This document shows positions 22,402 through 32,344 of a stretch of DNA of 64,000 nt, in pieces. The DNA comes from Wurfbainia villosa (Eukaryota; Streptophyta; Magnoliopsida; Zingiberales; Zingiberaceae). The stretch spans positions 30,463,245-30,527,244 of the forward strand of contig CM046003.1 of assembly GCA_025175895.1 (NCBI GenBank). Direction: 5' to 3'. The stretch's first letter is position 1, and every line of letters starts with the position of its first letter. The notes below the pieces were generated by a model. That model was not told where the DNA came from, searched no databases, and worked only from the letters and a program-made list of their open reading frames with translations. A program made the translations under genes and the position numbers.

Positions 22402-23379
22402 TGATACTGCTATTACCTCTTCTTTGTGAACCGGATAAGAGTACTCGCATGTAAGACACTATCCGTATCGAGAATCAGTTCGACAAGGGAAACGAAGTAG
22501 AATGGTTCGGGTGCGACAATCTGGGGCAATTGGAACGGGAGGACAATTCGAGGTAATTGGCACGGTGGGGCGATTGCGGAGATCATTTTGGTACGGGGTG
22601 GATAAGAATCGGTTCGGTCTAGCAGGCCCGGAAATGGTTTGGTGCGGGGAAAAAAGAGGAGTTGGTACGAGCTATTGAGAAGAGCCTAATGGCTACGCTA
22701 CACGTGAGCAGTAGGTTTAGATTAGTTTCGTTGAAGGCAAATGGTTGAAAGGGACAGGCTAGCATATTTCTCGAAATGTAGATAAGAAGTTGTTACACAG
22801 AAGGAGAGGGCCCCCACATAATATTCCGAGGAGCCTTCGCTCCTCGTATCTGCAACAGAATGATTCTCCAGATGGGCAAGGTGGCCACATGTACGACGAA
22901 GGAGGCTTGCCATGCAATAGCTGGCCAAAGGAAGAGGATAAAAGGAAAAAAGTAGGGCAAAGAGAAGGGGATCCAAATTATTCCAACCAGCAAGAGGTGA
23001 AGGCACATTCTAAAGGGGAGAGCAACCACTTCGCCGGAGAAGGAGATAAGGAGAGTAGTGATCTCCATCTTTCTTGTATCTTGACCTAATTGTAAGAGGT
23101 TTTCTCCTCCACCTCCGGAAGTTCTTTCCGTGAAGGAGGACGTTCATAGTGAAAGTGCTTTGGTACAGTAGATGGTGGGAGAGCTTACCTCCATGGAGTA
23201 GGAATCCTTATTCCGAACCACGTTACATCCTGTGTCTTTGTTTGTTGCTTGTGTTGGCTTGTGCGTCTTTGCTTCACGTTTTATTTTACTGTTGCGGCCG
23301 GAGAGAACACCCTAAGCTTCCTTCGCGCCCCACTGCGTTGAAAGGAAGTCTGCAGATCTCCTTCCCCATCACCGCATCA
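22402..23379 (+). repeat. 3' LTR of the Tat element
   Basis: This LTR is 978 bp, TGATACTGCTATTACC...CACCGCATCA, followed by the GGTAG duplication. It differs from the 5' LTR by scattered substitutions and by loss of a short segment near 23075 (ACTATTTCCTGT in the 5' copy). Confidence 0.95.
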
Positions 23380-23610
23380 GGTAGACCATTTAACTAAGGC
23401 CCTAGAGAAATTCACTATAGGCTCCAACACATTAAACATGATCATAGGGAGCAAAAGAGCAAGCTTTAATAAGAAAGGCCTAGGTTATAAAGGGAATAAA
23501 AATGAAAAGGCCTATCATTGCCTAATTGCTAGGGTTAAGCCAAAAATAAAATAATAGCTAGAAAATGGATTCCTAAAGAATATTTGGTGAACCCTATAGG
23601 AAAGAATTTG
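23380..23610 (+). pseudogene. gag of E1, continued between two insertions
   Basis: The gag frame broken at 7165 resumes here after the GGTAG duplication (LTKALEKFTIGSN, SKRASFNKKGLGYKG). A one-base slip in an A-run near 23548 shifts it, then KWIPKEYLVNPIGKNL leads to the E2 insertion. The last codons lie at 35468-35500 (YWVPKSILKG, stop TAG). The C-terminal form matches the ends of the other gag proteins here (KEYLIN...RFWVPKSV). Confidence 0.85.
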
Positions 23611-24087
23611 TGTTGGTGCAATTGGTCCAGCTCACGATTGACCAGGACTCGAGCTTGGCTCGAGTGATGTTTTGATGTGTTTTGATGTTTCGACAAAAAC
23701 ATATGACAATGTAATTGTCATGGGAAAGTCCAAGTCTTGAGTACTTGGCACAAGAAAAGTCCAAGCATGGGTCTTGGTATGGAAAGTCCAACATAGGTTG
23801 GCAAGGGAAAGTCCAAGCTTGAGTCTTGGCATTTGAAGTCTAAGGGGTTTTGATATTGGCGGCGTAAAGTCTAAGCGGGAGTCTTGGCGGTGTAAGTCCA
23901 ATATGCCTTAGCGGTGTAGACACTGTTAGCATGACATAGCCGATGGATGAACAAGTCATGGATGACTTGGAGGGATCCGAGAGGCGTGAGACTGATAGAG
24001 ATGGTTGGAAGGCTTAGGTCTAGGCTAAGGGTGGTCTAGCAAGTATGGGGGCACCATACTTGGGTTAAAACCTCATGTTTGAGGTGT

Positions 24088-24345
24088 GCCAGTCGACTGG
24101 TGCCATGTGGTAGTCGACTGGTGTAGTCAACTAGGGTTTGACTACGAAAAATGGCCAAACAGTCGACTGCAGGAGCTTGGCACTCGACTGATCGGACGAG
24201 CAATCGACTGATCTTGTGATCAGTCGACTGATGCTCGGATTTTCGGCCACAGAATGGAGTCTCACTCGACTGCTGGTACGAGCAGTCGAGTGATGGGTCA
24301 TTAGTCGACTGATGCTGATGATCAGTCGACTGATGTCCTAGCCGT
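24088..24345 (+). repeat. CAGTCGACTG palindrome cluster in the E2 5' LTR
   Basis: At least five exact or near-exact copies of the self-complementary 10-mer CAGTCGACTG, usually followed by AT or GC, lie 90-340 bp upstream of the TATA box at 24429. Comparable clusters are at 4860-5210 and 43735-44065. The matching block of the 3' LTR (34607-34870) has lost nearly all of them. Confidence 0.9.
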
Positions 24346-25019
24346 TGGATTTTTCCAGCGTGGATTACACCGTTGTCTCACGAAGAATAGCAGGATCACC
24401 GATCGTGATGGTCCCGGATCGATCGACTTTATAAAAGGAGCTCGTGATGGAGGAAAAAGTAGCGATTTTCTTGGGCGAAATTGAGGGGGGAAGTTGGTGC
24501 TTTCCAGTCCTTCTGTAACGCCCGTAAAATTCCTAACAATTTTACAAGAATTTTTGGCTTGATGATAATGGGCTTTATGTGGGCCTTTTCAAAAATAAAA
24601 GAAAATAAACCAAAAAGGGGTGCAAGGCCTAGGAATTGAACCCCAAACCTCTAGAGATAGCCAAGCCCTATAGATGCACCCACTAACCAGAAGCCCAATA
24701 GGATTATATCATTAGAGGAATAAGAGAAATTATGGTTAAGTGTAAGGGAGATTAAGGGACTCTTTAGGTGAATAAATAGGGGGGGATGAGGAGGCATGAG
24801 TTAGCAACTTCACTTTCTCCTCTTCTCTTCTTCTTCTCACCGAATTCTAGAGACTCTCCCTCTCCATTTCCACCCCTTGGCCGAACCTCATCCAAGCAAG
24901 CAAGAAAGCAAAGGCTAGGCTTGGTTCCTTAGGTTATCTTCACACTACAAGCAAAGCGAAGGATGTAAGTATCCCTCACCTGCATACGAGTAGCTTCGAT
25001 TGCTATTTTGTGAAAGAAA

Positions 25020-25880
25020 CCTATAATATATATTCGGCCAACCTATGTTTTTGGGTGACTAAATGAAGTTTTAATCCATGTTTTTGTAGGATTATGATGT
25101 TGTTGTTATGTTAAAAGAATTAGGTTAAATGTTAACCCTAAAGACCTACATGGACCATTCGGCCACCCCTAGATCTTGATGATTCAATGAAGTTTAATCC
25201 ATATTTTTGTAGGCTTATGATGTTGTTGTTATGTTAAAATGAATGAGGTTAAAGGTTAACCCTAATAGCCACCAAGCCACCAAGATCCATTCGGCCAAGC
25301 CATGTTTTAGGGTTTCAATGAAGTTCTATGCTATGTTTTTGTAACTATATGATGATGTTAGGATTTAAGATGGATTAGGACAAAAGCTAACCCTAATAGC
25401 CCCTATGGACCATTCGGCCATCATGTATTTTTGGGTGATTAAATGAAGTTTAATTCATGTTCTATATGCAAATGAAGTTGTTGTTGTGTTAAATGAATTA
25501 GGTTAAAAAAAAGATAACCTTAGTAACCCCTATGGATCATTCGGCCACCATGAATTTTGGGTGATTAAATGAAGTCTAATTCATGTTTTATATGCAAATG
25601 AAGTTGTAGTTATGTTAAATGAATTAGGTTAAAAGATAACCCTAGAATACCCTATGGACTATTCGACCACCATGAATTTTGGGTGATTAAATGAAGTCTA
25701 ATTCATGTTCTATATGCAAATGAAGTTGTTGTTATGCTAAAATGAATTAGGTTAAAAGATAACCCTAGAAAACCCTATGGACCATTCGGCCATCATGTAT
25801 TTTTGGGGATTAAATGAAGTTTTAATTCAAGTCTTATGTGCATATGAAGTTGTTGTTAAGTTAAATGAATAGGTTAACAT
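25020..25880 (+). repeat. 123-bp tandem array inside the solo LTR
   Basis: About seven degenerate units containing CCATTCGGCCA, TTTTGGGTGATTAAATGAAG and AATTAGGTTAAAAGATAACC. Two clear adjacent starts (25627 and 25750) give a 123-bp period. Confidence 0.85.
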
Positions 25881-26289
25881 GTGTTTTATGTTGGGTGAAT
25901 TCATGTTGACTTGTGATATTAAATAATGCTAGATGAAGATAACATGCCTTAGGTTAGTGTTTACTTACTTTTGATGTCATGCCTTATGCCATGTCTATGT
26001 GTATGCGATATTTAAAATATGTTATGAAATGGAAAAAGATAAGATTATGAAATGAAACAAAACGATATGTTCACGACATGAATATGACATGATGATGAAA
26101 TAAAGAATGATATGTTATGAAATGAAGAATGATATGTTACGAAATGAAAGATGATATGTTCATGAAGGGAAGCATGATGTGTTATGAAATGAAGTATGCT
26201 ATGTTTGCAAAATGAAATAAGCTATGTTATAAAATAAGCATATAAGTATTTTACCTTCTGCATGACTTGTACCAAGACCCTAACAGGGT

Positions 26290-26520
26290 CCAAGAAGGGA
26301 TGGGCTCCTAAGATGCCCTAGGTCGATGGAATAAGACTCGGGCCTAGGATGGGCTTCTATGTATGATTGCCCCTAGGTCGATGGAATAAGACTCGGGCCT
26401 AGTACGGGATGGGCTCCAAGATGCCTTAGGTCGATGGAGTAAGACTCGGGCCTAGGATGGACTTCTACGCTATGACAATTGTCCTAGGTCGACGGACTAA
26501 GATCGGGCCTAGTAACCTAG
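26290..26520 (+). repeat. Short tandem array inside the solo LTR
   Basis: Four copies of CTAGGTCGATGGAATAAGAC / TCGGGCCTAG spaced about 55-60 bp apart, with alternating linkers (GATGGGCTCC, GATGGGCTTC). Confidence 0.8.
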
Positions 26521-26699
26521 TAGGTTCGAGATTTGCTACCTCGGGTCTATTTAGGGATGCGCGCTATGATAATGAAGAAGTGGTACAATGCCGGGCCCAA
26601 ATATGTTGAGAATTATGTTTACGTACCTATAATATATGTTTTCAAAAGCATCTTGCATATGTTACATGATTAGATTGTTATGTTCACATGCTATGTTGA

Positions 26700-26890
26700 T
26701 ATGATACATATGAAGTATGTTATGTTTGATATGTCATGTTTATGCCACTATGTTACATATGATGTATGTTATGTTTGATATGCCATGTTTATGCCACTAT
26801 GTTACATATGATGTATGTTATGTTTGATATGCCATGTTTATGCCACTATGTTACATATGATGTATGTTATGTTTGATATGTCATACATAT
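26700..26890 (+). repeat. 49-bp tandem array inside the solo LTR
   Basis: Starts at 26761, 26810 and 26859 give a 49-bp period (GATGTATGTTATGTTTGATA...CCACTATGTTACATAT). Related, more degenerate TATGTTA-rich sequence runs on to about 27130. Confidence 0.88.
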
Positions 26891-27503
26891 ATGTTGTATG
26901 TTATGTTGATTTGCTATGTTACGTATGTTATATGTTATGTTTGATTAAGTCATATATTTACATGATATGATGCTATGTTATAGATGATACATGTTATGCT
27001 GCCATGTTATGGATGATACATGTTATGTTTACTCACGTTACTTATGTTACATGTTAAGTTGATTACGCCATGTATGTTACATGTTATATTGCTTATATGT
27101 TATGAATGTTACATGCCATGATTAATGTCGATATATGGTTTTTGTGAGTAGGACTGGATCTTACTAAGCCTATGTGCTTATAGTTTATCTTTCCCTCGTA
27201 CTGCAGATAAGGGTAAGGGATGGATAAACTAAAGGGAGCAGCAGGAGGGGCCAAATGTGTGTGGCAGTGGCATGGTGGAGAAGATCCGTTAGGTCTATAT
27301 ATATATGTTTACCTATGATGATGACGTTTATGGATGTCCTTACTTATGTCTTCGTATGACGACGATGTTTATGAACCTGAACTAAGCACTAGGTATCTAT
27401 ATATGTTATGATGCATGCTCTATGTTAATAAGAAGAAGTAAAGAAGAAGTAAGAAGAAATATCTATACATGTTATGATGCATACTCTATGTTAAGAAGAA
27501 GAA

Positions 27504-27504
<1 letters not shown>

Positions 27505-27575
<71 letters not shown>
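27505..27575. repeat. (TA)n microsatellite
   Basis: About 70 bp of uninterrupted TA dinucleotides near the 3' end of the solo LTR. Confidence 0.95.
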
Positions 27576-27578
<3 letters not shown>

Positions 27579-28165
27579 AATGCATGTTTATGTTTTAAAA
27601 GAAAAAAAATATAGGTATAAAGTCTTCCGCTGTAAGAATTAAGAAGTATGTATAAAGTCTTCCGCTGTATGTAATGTATGTATGTACGGTCGCGTCACGC
27701 GCCGCCCCTCCGGGTTCTGGGCCCAAAAAGGGCGGGCGTGACACCTTCAAAGCTAGTTCAAGGCAATCAAAGATCAAGCAATCCAAAGCTCTTATAAAGT
27801 GTTTTTCCTTTACATGTATTTGTATTTCATTATATTTTCTTGTATCTATTTGATTATTGTTGTAATGATTATTGTACGAGGTTTCTCCGCCTTCGGATTG
27901 TTCCGAGAAGGAGTGTTATTATAGTGGTGTGTGATTTGCATCGCTAGGGTTCGTACGAACCCAATCCGTGGAGTAGGAACCGTTTCGATTCCGAACCACG
28001 TTAAATCTTCGTGTCTTCGTGTTTGTGATTGTGTTTCATTAGTGTTAGTATATATATATATTCCGCTGCATACTAACGAAATTGTAGAGACGACCAAGAT
28101 CGAATTCCAACTACGAACGAATACTACGCTATTCACCCCCCTCTAGCGGCGTCAAATATCCTACA

Positions 28166-28180
28166 ATTGGTATCAGAGCC
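28166..28180 (+). other. Primer binding site of E2
   Basis: ATTGGTATCAGAGCC follows the LTR end CCTACA, complementary to initiator methionine tRNA as in the other copia-like elements. Confidence 0.88.
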
Positions 28181-28232
28181 TGGGGCTCTTCTATGGATTA
28201 ACAACTCGGAGTCAAGACGCTAGAGGAACAAG

Positions 28233-29795
28233 ATGGAATTCCAAGGCAAGCTTGGATCGGACATCAACACTCCACCGCCATATGATCGAGAAGACTTTTG
28301 GGCGTGGAGATCAAGAATGGAGACATTCTTGATGATGGATATAGAGGATTGGTTCATCCTCATAGAAGGCTTTGAACCTCCTCAGGACAAAAACGGAAAC
28401 GTCTTGAAATTGAAGAAGTGGACACGAGAGCAACGTCTCAAGTTCAAGATTGAAATCAAGGTAATAAATCTTTTAGAAGATTTAATACCTAATGACATTT
28501 TGTCTAGTTTAGGTGAATTTCAAGACGCCAAGGAGCTATGGGAAACATTAGCCAAGCTCCATGAAGAACCATCCATGACCCAAGAAGGAGAAAGCTCATC
28601 CTCACAAAAAAGTGGGGATTCAGAAGTTGATAGGGAATCAACTTCCGAATCAGTGGAAGAGAAGGTGAAAGAATTGGAGGAGACCTCCACCTCTAGGATT
28701 GAGGGGGAGGAAGTTAGACCATCCACTTCGGAGCAAGAGCCAAGTCAAGAAGAAGCCTCTACTTCCGGTCAAGAGGAAGAGCAAGCTCGAGTTTCCACCA
28801 TGACCCTAGGTAACTCAAACAATATTTCTAATAAAAATCATATCATGTATTTTGAGTGTAGGGAATTTGGGCATTACAAGAGCAAATGCCCAAAGAAGGT
28901 TAGGAAAGCTCCACCGGCACCAAAAGTCAAGGATGCCGGTTCCCCAACATCTAAAGGCAAGGAGCACATCATATGCTTCAAGTGCAATTCAAAAGGACAT
29001 TATAGGAATCAATGTTCTAGGGGGAGCAAAAAGACCAAAGAGGGAGCTACACAAGTAGGGGGAGCCTTTAAGGCAAACCCTAAGGTATATTTTCATAATG
29101 CTCAGTCTTTAAATTCTAAGCAAAAGCATGCTAGATTTAATTCAAATAACTTTGCTATTACTCATGAATCAAAGCATGCTAGGAATGATAACTCTAGGTC
29201 TATTTCAAAGAAGGAGAAATTTGGGACTAATGTCCCTAGAAATGTCATTCCTAGGAAAACAATTAAGAAAATCGAAAGTCATTTAGGTATCAATCCCAAT
29301 AAGGGTAGATATATGTTTAAGGTAAATGGTAATGCCCAAAAACCTAATCAAAAATCATTTGGGCAATTAGAATTAGAGAACCAAGCCTTAAGGTCAAGAC
29401 TTGAAAAACTAGAAAAGACCCTAAATAAGATACAAAATCAATTTCAAGGGTCTAATGGTCAAAGTCAAGGGTCAAGATCTCAAAGTCAACATCTAGGACC
29501 CAAAAGACAAAAGTCAACCAAGGGCAATCAAGGTTTGAGTCACAAACCTAAGCCTAAGGTGGCTTACCATAGTGTTCCATTTGATTATGGAACACAAACT
29601 AGGTCTAGGAAGACCAAGGTTGCAAGGGGAGTTACCTCTAGAGTCAACCTAGGTAAGACCGCCATGACCAAGGTTAATAAGCCTAGGAGGGTCATTAGGA
29701 AGGTATCTAGGGAGGTTATCCCTAAGGAATACCTAATTAATTCAATGAGCTCAAATAGATTTTGGGTTCTAAAGAGCGTGATTGATTCACGTTAA
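28233..29795 (+). CDS. gag of E2 (two zinc knuckles), 520 aa
   Basis: An intact ORF 67 bp after the primer site. The N-terminal UBN2-like part has FWAWRSRMETFLMMDIEDW and LIPNDILSSLGEFQDAKELW; a Ser/Glu-rich spacer follows (about residues 110-195). Zinc knuckle 1 is at about residues 205-225 and reads YFECREFGHYKSKC, so the first Cys of CX2CX4HX4C is Tyr. Knuckle 2 is CFKCNSKGHYRNQC and complete. A Lys-rich tail with a short coiled coil (NQALRSRLEKLEKTL) ends RFWVLKSVIDSR. It should encode the particle/nucleocapsid protein. There is no protease or pol after it. Same family as 37635-39323, 46218-48600 and 62377-64000. Confidence 0.85.
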   Translation: MEFQGKLGSDINTPPPYDREDFWAWRSRMETFLMMDIEDWFILIEGFEPPQDKNGNVLKLKKWTREQRLKFKIEIKVINLLEDLIPNDILSSLGEFQDAKELWETLAKLHEEPSMTQEGESSSSQKSGDSEVDRESTSESVEEKVKELEETSTSRIEGEEVRPSTSEQEPSQEEASTSGQEEEQARVSTMTLGNSNNISNKNHIMYFECREFGHYKSKCPKKVRKAPPAPKVKDAGSPTSKGKEHIICFKCNSKGHYRNQCSRGSKKTKEGATQVGGAFKANPKVYFHNAQSLNSKQKHARFNSNNFAITHESKHARNDNSRSISKKEKFGTNVPRNVIPRKTIKKIESHLGINPNKGRYMFKVNGNAQKPNQKSFGQLELENQALRSRLEKLEKTLNKIQNQFQGSNGQSQGSRSQSQHLGPKRQKSTKGNQGLSHKPKPKVAYHSVPFDYGTQTRSRKTKVARGVTSRVNLGKTAMTKVNKPRRVIRKVSREVIPKEYLINSMSSNRFWVLKSVIDSR

Positions 29796-30240
29796 ATGAG
29801 TTAGAATGTGCCAACCATGATTGGATGGGTAATTAACTCAACCATGGTAAAGGTGGCACTTTAGGGTATTTTCAAGGTTATGGTTACCTTGGAAATACAT
29901 TTGAGCTTTAATCCTAAAAGATTTTAGGATGTGCCAATATATATTTTTTTTAAATCATAAAAATCAATAAAATTGGCACAATCTAGATTTTAAGGTCATA
30001 GTGTGTCACTTTGATCTTTGGCACATTTTAGGAATCAATGTATCAAGAAAAGTGTGTTAAGGTATAGAAGTTACATCAAGAGTAATACTCAAGTGCCACA
30101 CACCTTGATGTCTTGTACTTACCATGCTTCATGTGTTTCACCATATGTTTGCATGGAAGGAATGTCTAGGGTGGATTGCATCTCACAAAACAAGTCTTTT
30201 ACCTTGATTGTGTATTTCAACACTTAGAAAGGGTGAGATG
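29796..30240 (+). other. E2 region after gag
   Basis: Non-coding. It resembles the sequence after the E3 gag (GATTTTAGGATGTGCCAATAT, AATTGGCACAA). A CATCTCAC...GTGAGATG stem spans 30179-30240. The short ORF at 30018 is not supported. Confidence 0.6.
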
Positions 30241-30424
30241 TTAGGATTTTGAAACCATTGAATGTTAATGTTTGCTAAAATAAAATAAAATATCAAAATA
30301 CATTAACAAATACATGAATATAAGCATAACATAAATATGGTCGATATACAAGATTAAACATGAGAAAATGGAATAAGTTAGATAAAGAAATCAAGATTTT
30401 CTGAATTTCAGAACTGGAAATCAG

Positions 30425-30745
30425 ATATCAGTCGACTGATAACACTGTAGCACGATATCGTAAGTCAAGCAGTCGAGTGCTGCTTCCAGGACTCGACTGT
30501 TTGCACATCAGTCGACTGATGGGATACATCAGTCGACTGATGGTACTGTTCACCGAGGCTGAGGGTCATCAGTCGAGTGATGATCGCATCAGTCGACTGA
30601 TGAGCAACATCGATCGGCCCGATGCTCAGAGCATGACTCGTGATCGATTCTTGGCCGAGCGACTGACGGCTCGGTAACCCGCTATTAAGCCGCGATCAGT
30701 CGACTGATGTTGCACATCAGTCGACTGGTGTCGCGATTTTATAAT
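30425..30745 (+). promoter_or_regulatory. Palindrome cluster and TATA-like box before the passenger gene
   Basis: Several copies of CAGTCGACTG or CAGTCGAGTG lie between 30429 and 30727, then TTTTATAAT at 30737-30745, about 300 bp before the gene's ATG at 31039. This copies the LTR arrangement of palindromes then TATA. ORFs through it (HISRLMGYISRLM) are repeat translations. Confidence 0.6.
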
Positions 30746-31038
30746 GCCGAACCGCTAGGGTTCGGCGTCTTCACGCGAAGCCTTCTCGTTTTCTTTCTCC
30801 TCTCCGATCGCCAACCTCTTCTCCGATCAATCTTTCTGGCCGTGCCAGCCGCCCAAGCCTTAGGTTTGGTAGCTAAGCTTTTCTTTTCGCTTTTTCACTC
30901 ATCTCAAAGCCCTAGTTCACTCATTTCCAGCGTTTTGTTTCCTTGTTTCCGATTAGGGTTCCGGCGTCTAAGCCTTCCGGCAAACTTTCCGGCGGCCCCC
31001 TCAGCGATATCCGAGCTTTCCTTCATCACCCTGCTCAA

Positions 31039-32344
31039 ATGGCACCGAAGTAAAACTCTCTTACTCAAGAATCCTAATTTTTCCTTTTCATTGTAATCTA
31101 TAACAACCTAATCATGTATTGGTGCCCTTGCATGTCATATTGTTGCATTACATTCATGTAGGAGATCCCGTAGGAATGACCCACCCGAGGTTGAGTCACG
31201 ATTGTACCAACCTATGTTGGTTAGGTACATCGATAAGGATTTTTTTAACCGTTACTGTAGTGACATCATGGACATATTTGCATATTACCATCTCATGAAA
31301 ATTGTCTTATGCACACATGCCATTAACGATGACCTCCTTAAGGAGTTTTATCAGAACCTAAAGAAGGTAGACGATGGTCCTACCTACACTACTCGCGTTG
31401 CAAAATGCGATTTAGAGTTCAATCCTGCGATATTGCAGGAGTTTCTCGAGTGTAAGTCATCGGATGACACCTTCATTTTCTACCCTACTTTTGATTTTCC
31501 TTTACCCGAGCCCTTTGACCATATCTCTATGGAGTCCGTGCATGAGCATGTCTTTGGCCATCCTCGTCCACTAGCCCAAAACTTATTTCTTATTGCTGAG
31601 TTATCTGCACCTGACAATGTACTCTACAAGGTCATTGTTGGGTGTTTTCTTTCGATCGTCACTCGGGGTCTGGCCAAGATTCGGCCTCCCCATCTCTTTC
31701 TACTATATGCCATGCGTAATAGGTTAGACATAAATATTGCACTAAACATGTTTTATTGTATTGTGCATTTCATTTCCCCTGTACAAGAAAAAGTGCATAT
31801 GCCTTATGGGCACATTATCACAGCATGGCTAGAGTCGGTAGGCATCAACATCCACAGAGGATCACTGAGGTCGCTATCTGAGGTGTACGACTGCATATCA
31901 GTTCGTAACTTCTCGTTAGCGAAGCTGCGGATGGGGCCTAGACAGATGGAGTTGGCGCCTCGACCACCGCCCAGGGCACGCAGAGAGCCTCCTCTGGTAC
32001 CCAGAGAGGCGACAGAGGACTATGAGGATGCAGACGCCGCTGATGAGGAGGATCAGCTGCCAGCAGATGCATCAGCGGCGGGTCCATTAGATCGTCTTGG
32101 CCAGCTGGAGTCCAGATTCCAGGACTATTAGCAGACAGTCGACTCTAGACTGTCAGAGCTCTTAGTAGGGCAAGCATCCATGGGCGCATGTCTTGGTCGG
32201 ATGGAGGAGAGTTACATGCAGATTACAGAGTCCTAGAGCCGTATCGAGCAGCGTCAACTCGATATGTATGAGATGATGCGGGCTTGAACTTTGAGCCAGC
32301 AGCCTCCTCCACCTCCACCTCCACCTCATGAAGACGACTAGATC
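31039..32344 (+). pseudogene. Passenger gene of E2: putative plant transposon protein (Transposase_32-like), two exons
   Basis: Exon 1 (31039-31049) is ATG GCA CCG AA; the intron (31050-31161, GTAAAACT...CATGTAG) is phase 2; exon 2 starts at 31162, giving MAPKRSRRNDPPEVESRL and running into the ORF at 31202-32131. Family-like motifs are LLKEFYQNLKKV, LEFNPAILQEFLEC, LYKVIVGCFLSIVTRG and MPYGHIITAWLESVGI, which match the plant transposon protein pattern (EFYxNL, F-P-xI-xFL, PYGxxIT). A C-terminal coiled coil and Pro run extend to the TAG at 32342. Three in-frame stops (TAG 32129, TAG near 32235, TGA near 32285) fit C-to-T changes of CAG or CGA, so this copy is truncated. The E6 copy is at 58922-60173. 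Molecular function unknown. Confidence 0.78.

Larger units (their letters stand above)
7166..23379 (+). mobile_element. Complete Tat-lineage Ty3/gypsy retrotransposon with antisense ORFs
   Basis: A 16.2-kb element with 5' LTR 7166-8154, 3' LTR 22402-23379 and a perfect GGTAG duplication on both sides (7161-7165 and 23380-23384). The order is primer site, gag, protease, RT, RNase H, second RNase H, integrase, then an 8.8-kb 3' region holding antisense ORFs and a 60-bp minisatellite. The second RNase H and the long 3' region identify the Tat lineage. About seven differences in the first 96 bp of the two LTRs, mostly transitions, and many stops in pol indicate an old insertion. It splits the gag of E1. 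Confidence 0.95.
24514..27743 (+). mobile_element. Solo LTR of Tekay/Del (chromovirus) type
   Basis: A 3230-bp element, TGTAACGCCCG...CGGGCGTGACA, flanked by a perfect CCTTC duplication (24509-24513 and 27744-27748). The termini are those usual for large LTRs of the Tekay/Del chromovirus lineage, with imperfectly inverted ends. It contains no ORF over 60 codons, no primer site and no polypurine tract, so a solo LTR left by LTR-LTR recombination is the simplest reading. Orientation is from the TGTAACGCCC end. A short non-autonomous element is the alternative. Confidence 0.8.
23611..28165 (+). repeat. 5' LTR of E2, interrupted by a Tekay-like solo LTR
   Basis: Without the 24514-27743 insertion and its CCTTC duplication it is about 1320 bp. 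It starts TGTTGGTGCAATTGG, then the U3 minisatellite (23740-23905), a palindrome cluster (about 24088-24345), a TATA box (24429-24438), and the end CACCCCCCTCTAGCGGC...CCTACA. Confidence 0.92.

Noticed and set aside
27931..28146. ORFs in the LTR ends (also 35228-35443, 37432-37638, 42531-42938)
   Set aside because: They repeat identically in every LTR of the family around the R/U5 region, with no product recognised.
30477..30677. ORFs with repeated SRL, STDG or HISRLM (also 4836-5111, 33131-33448, 43775-44050)
   Set aside because: They are translations of the CAGTCGACTG palindrome cluster; no start context or domain.
30707..31096. 129-codon ORF upstream of the passenger gene as a separate protein
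   Set aside because: It runs through the palindromes, TATA region and 5' leader and overlaps the MAPK exon in another frame; the spliced model explains the region better.
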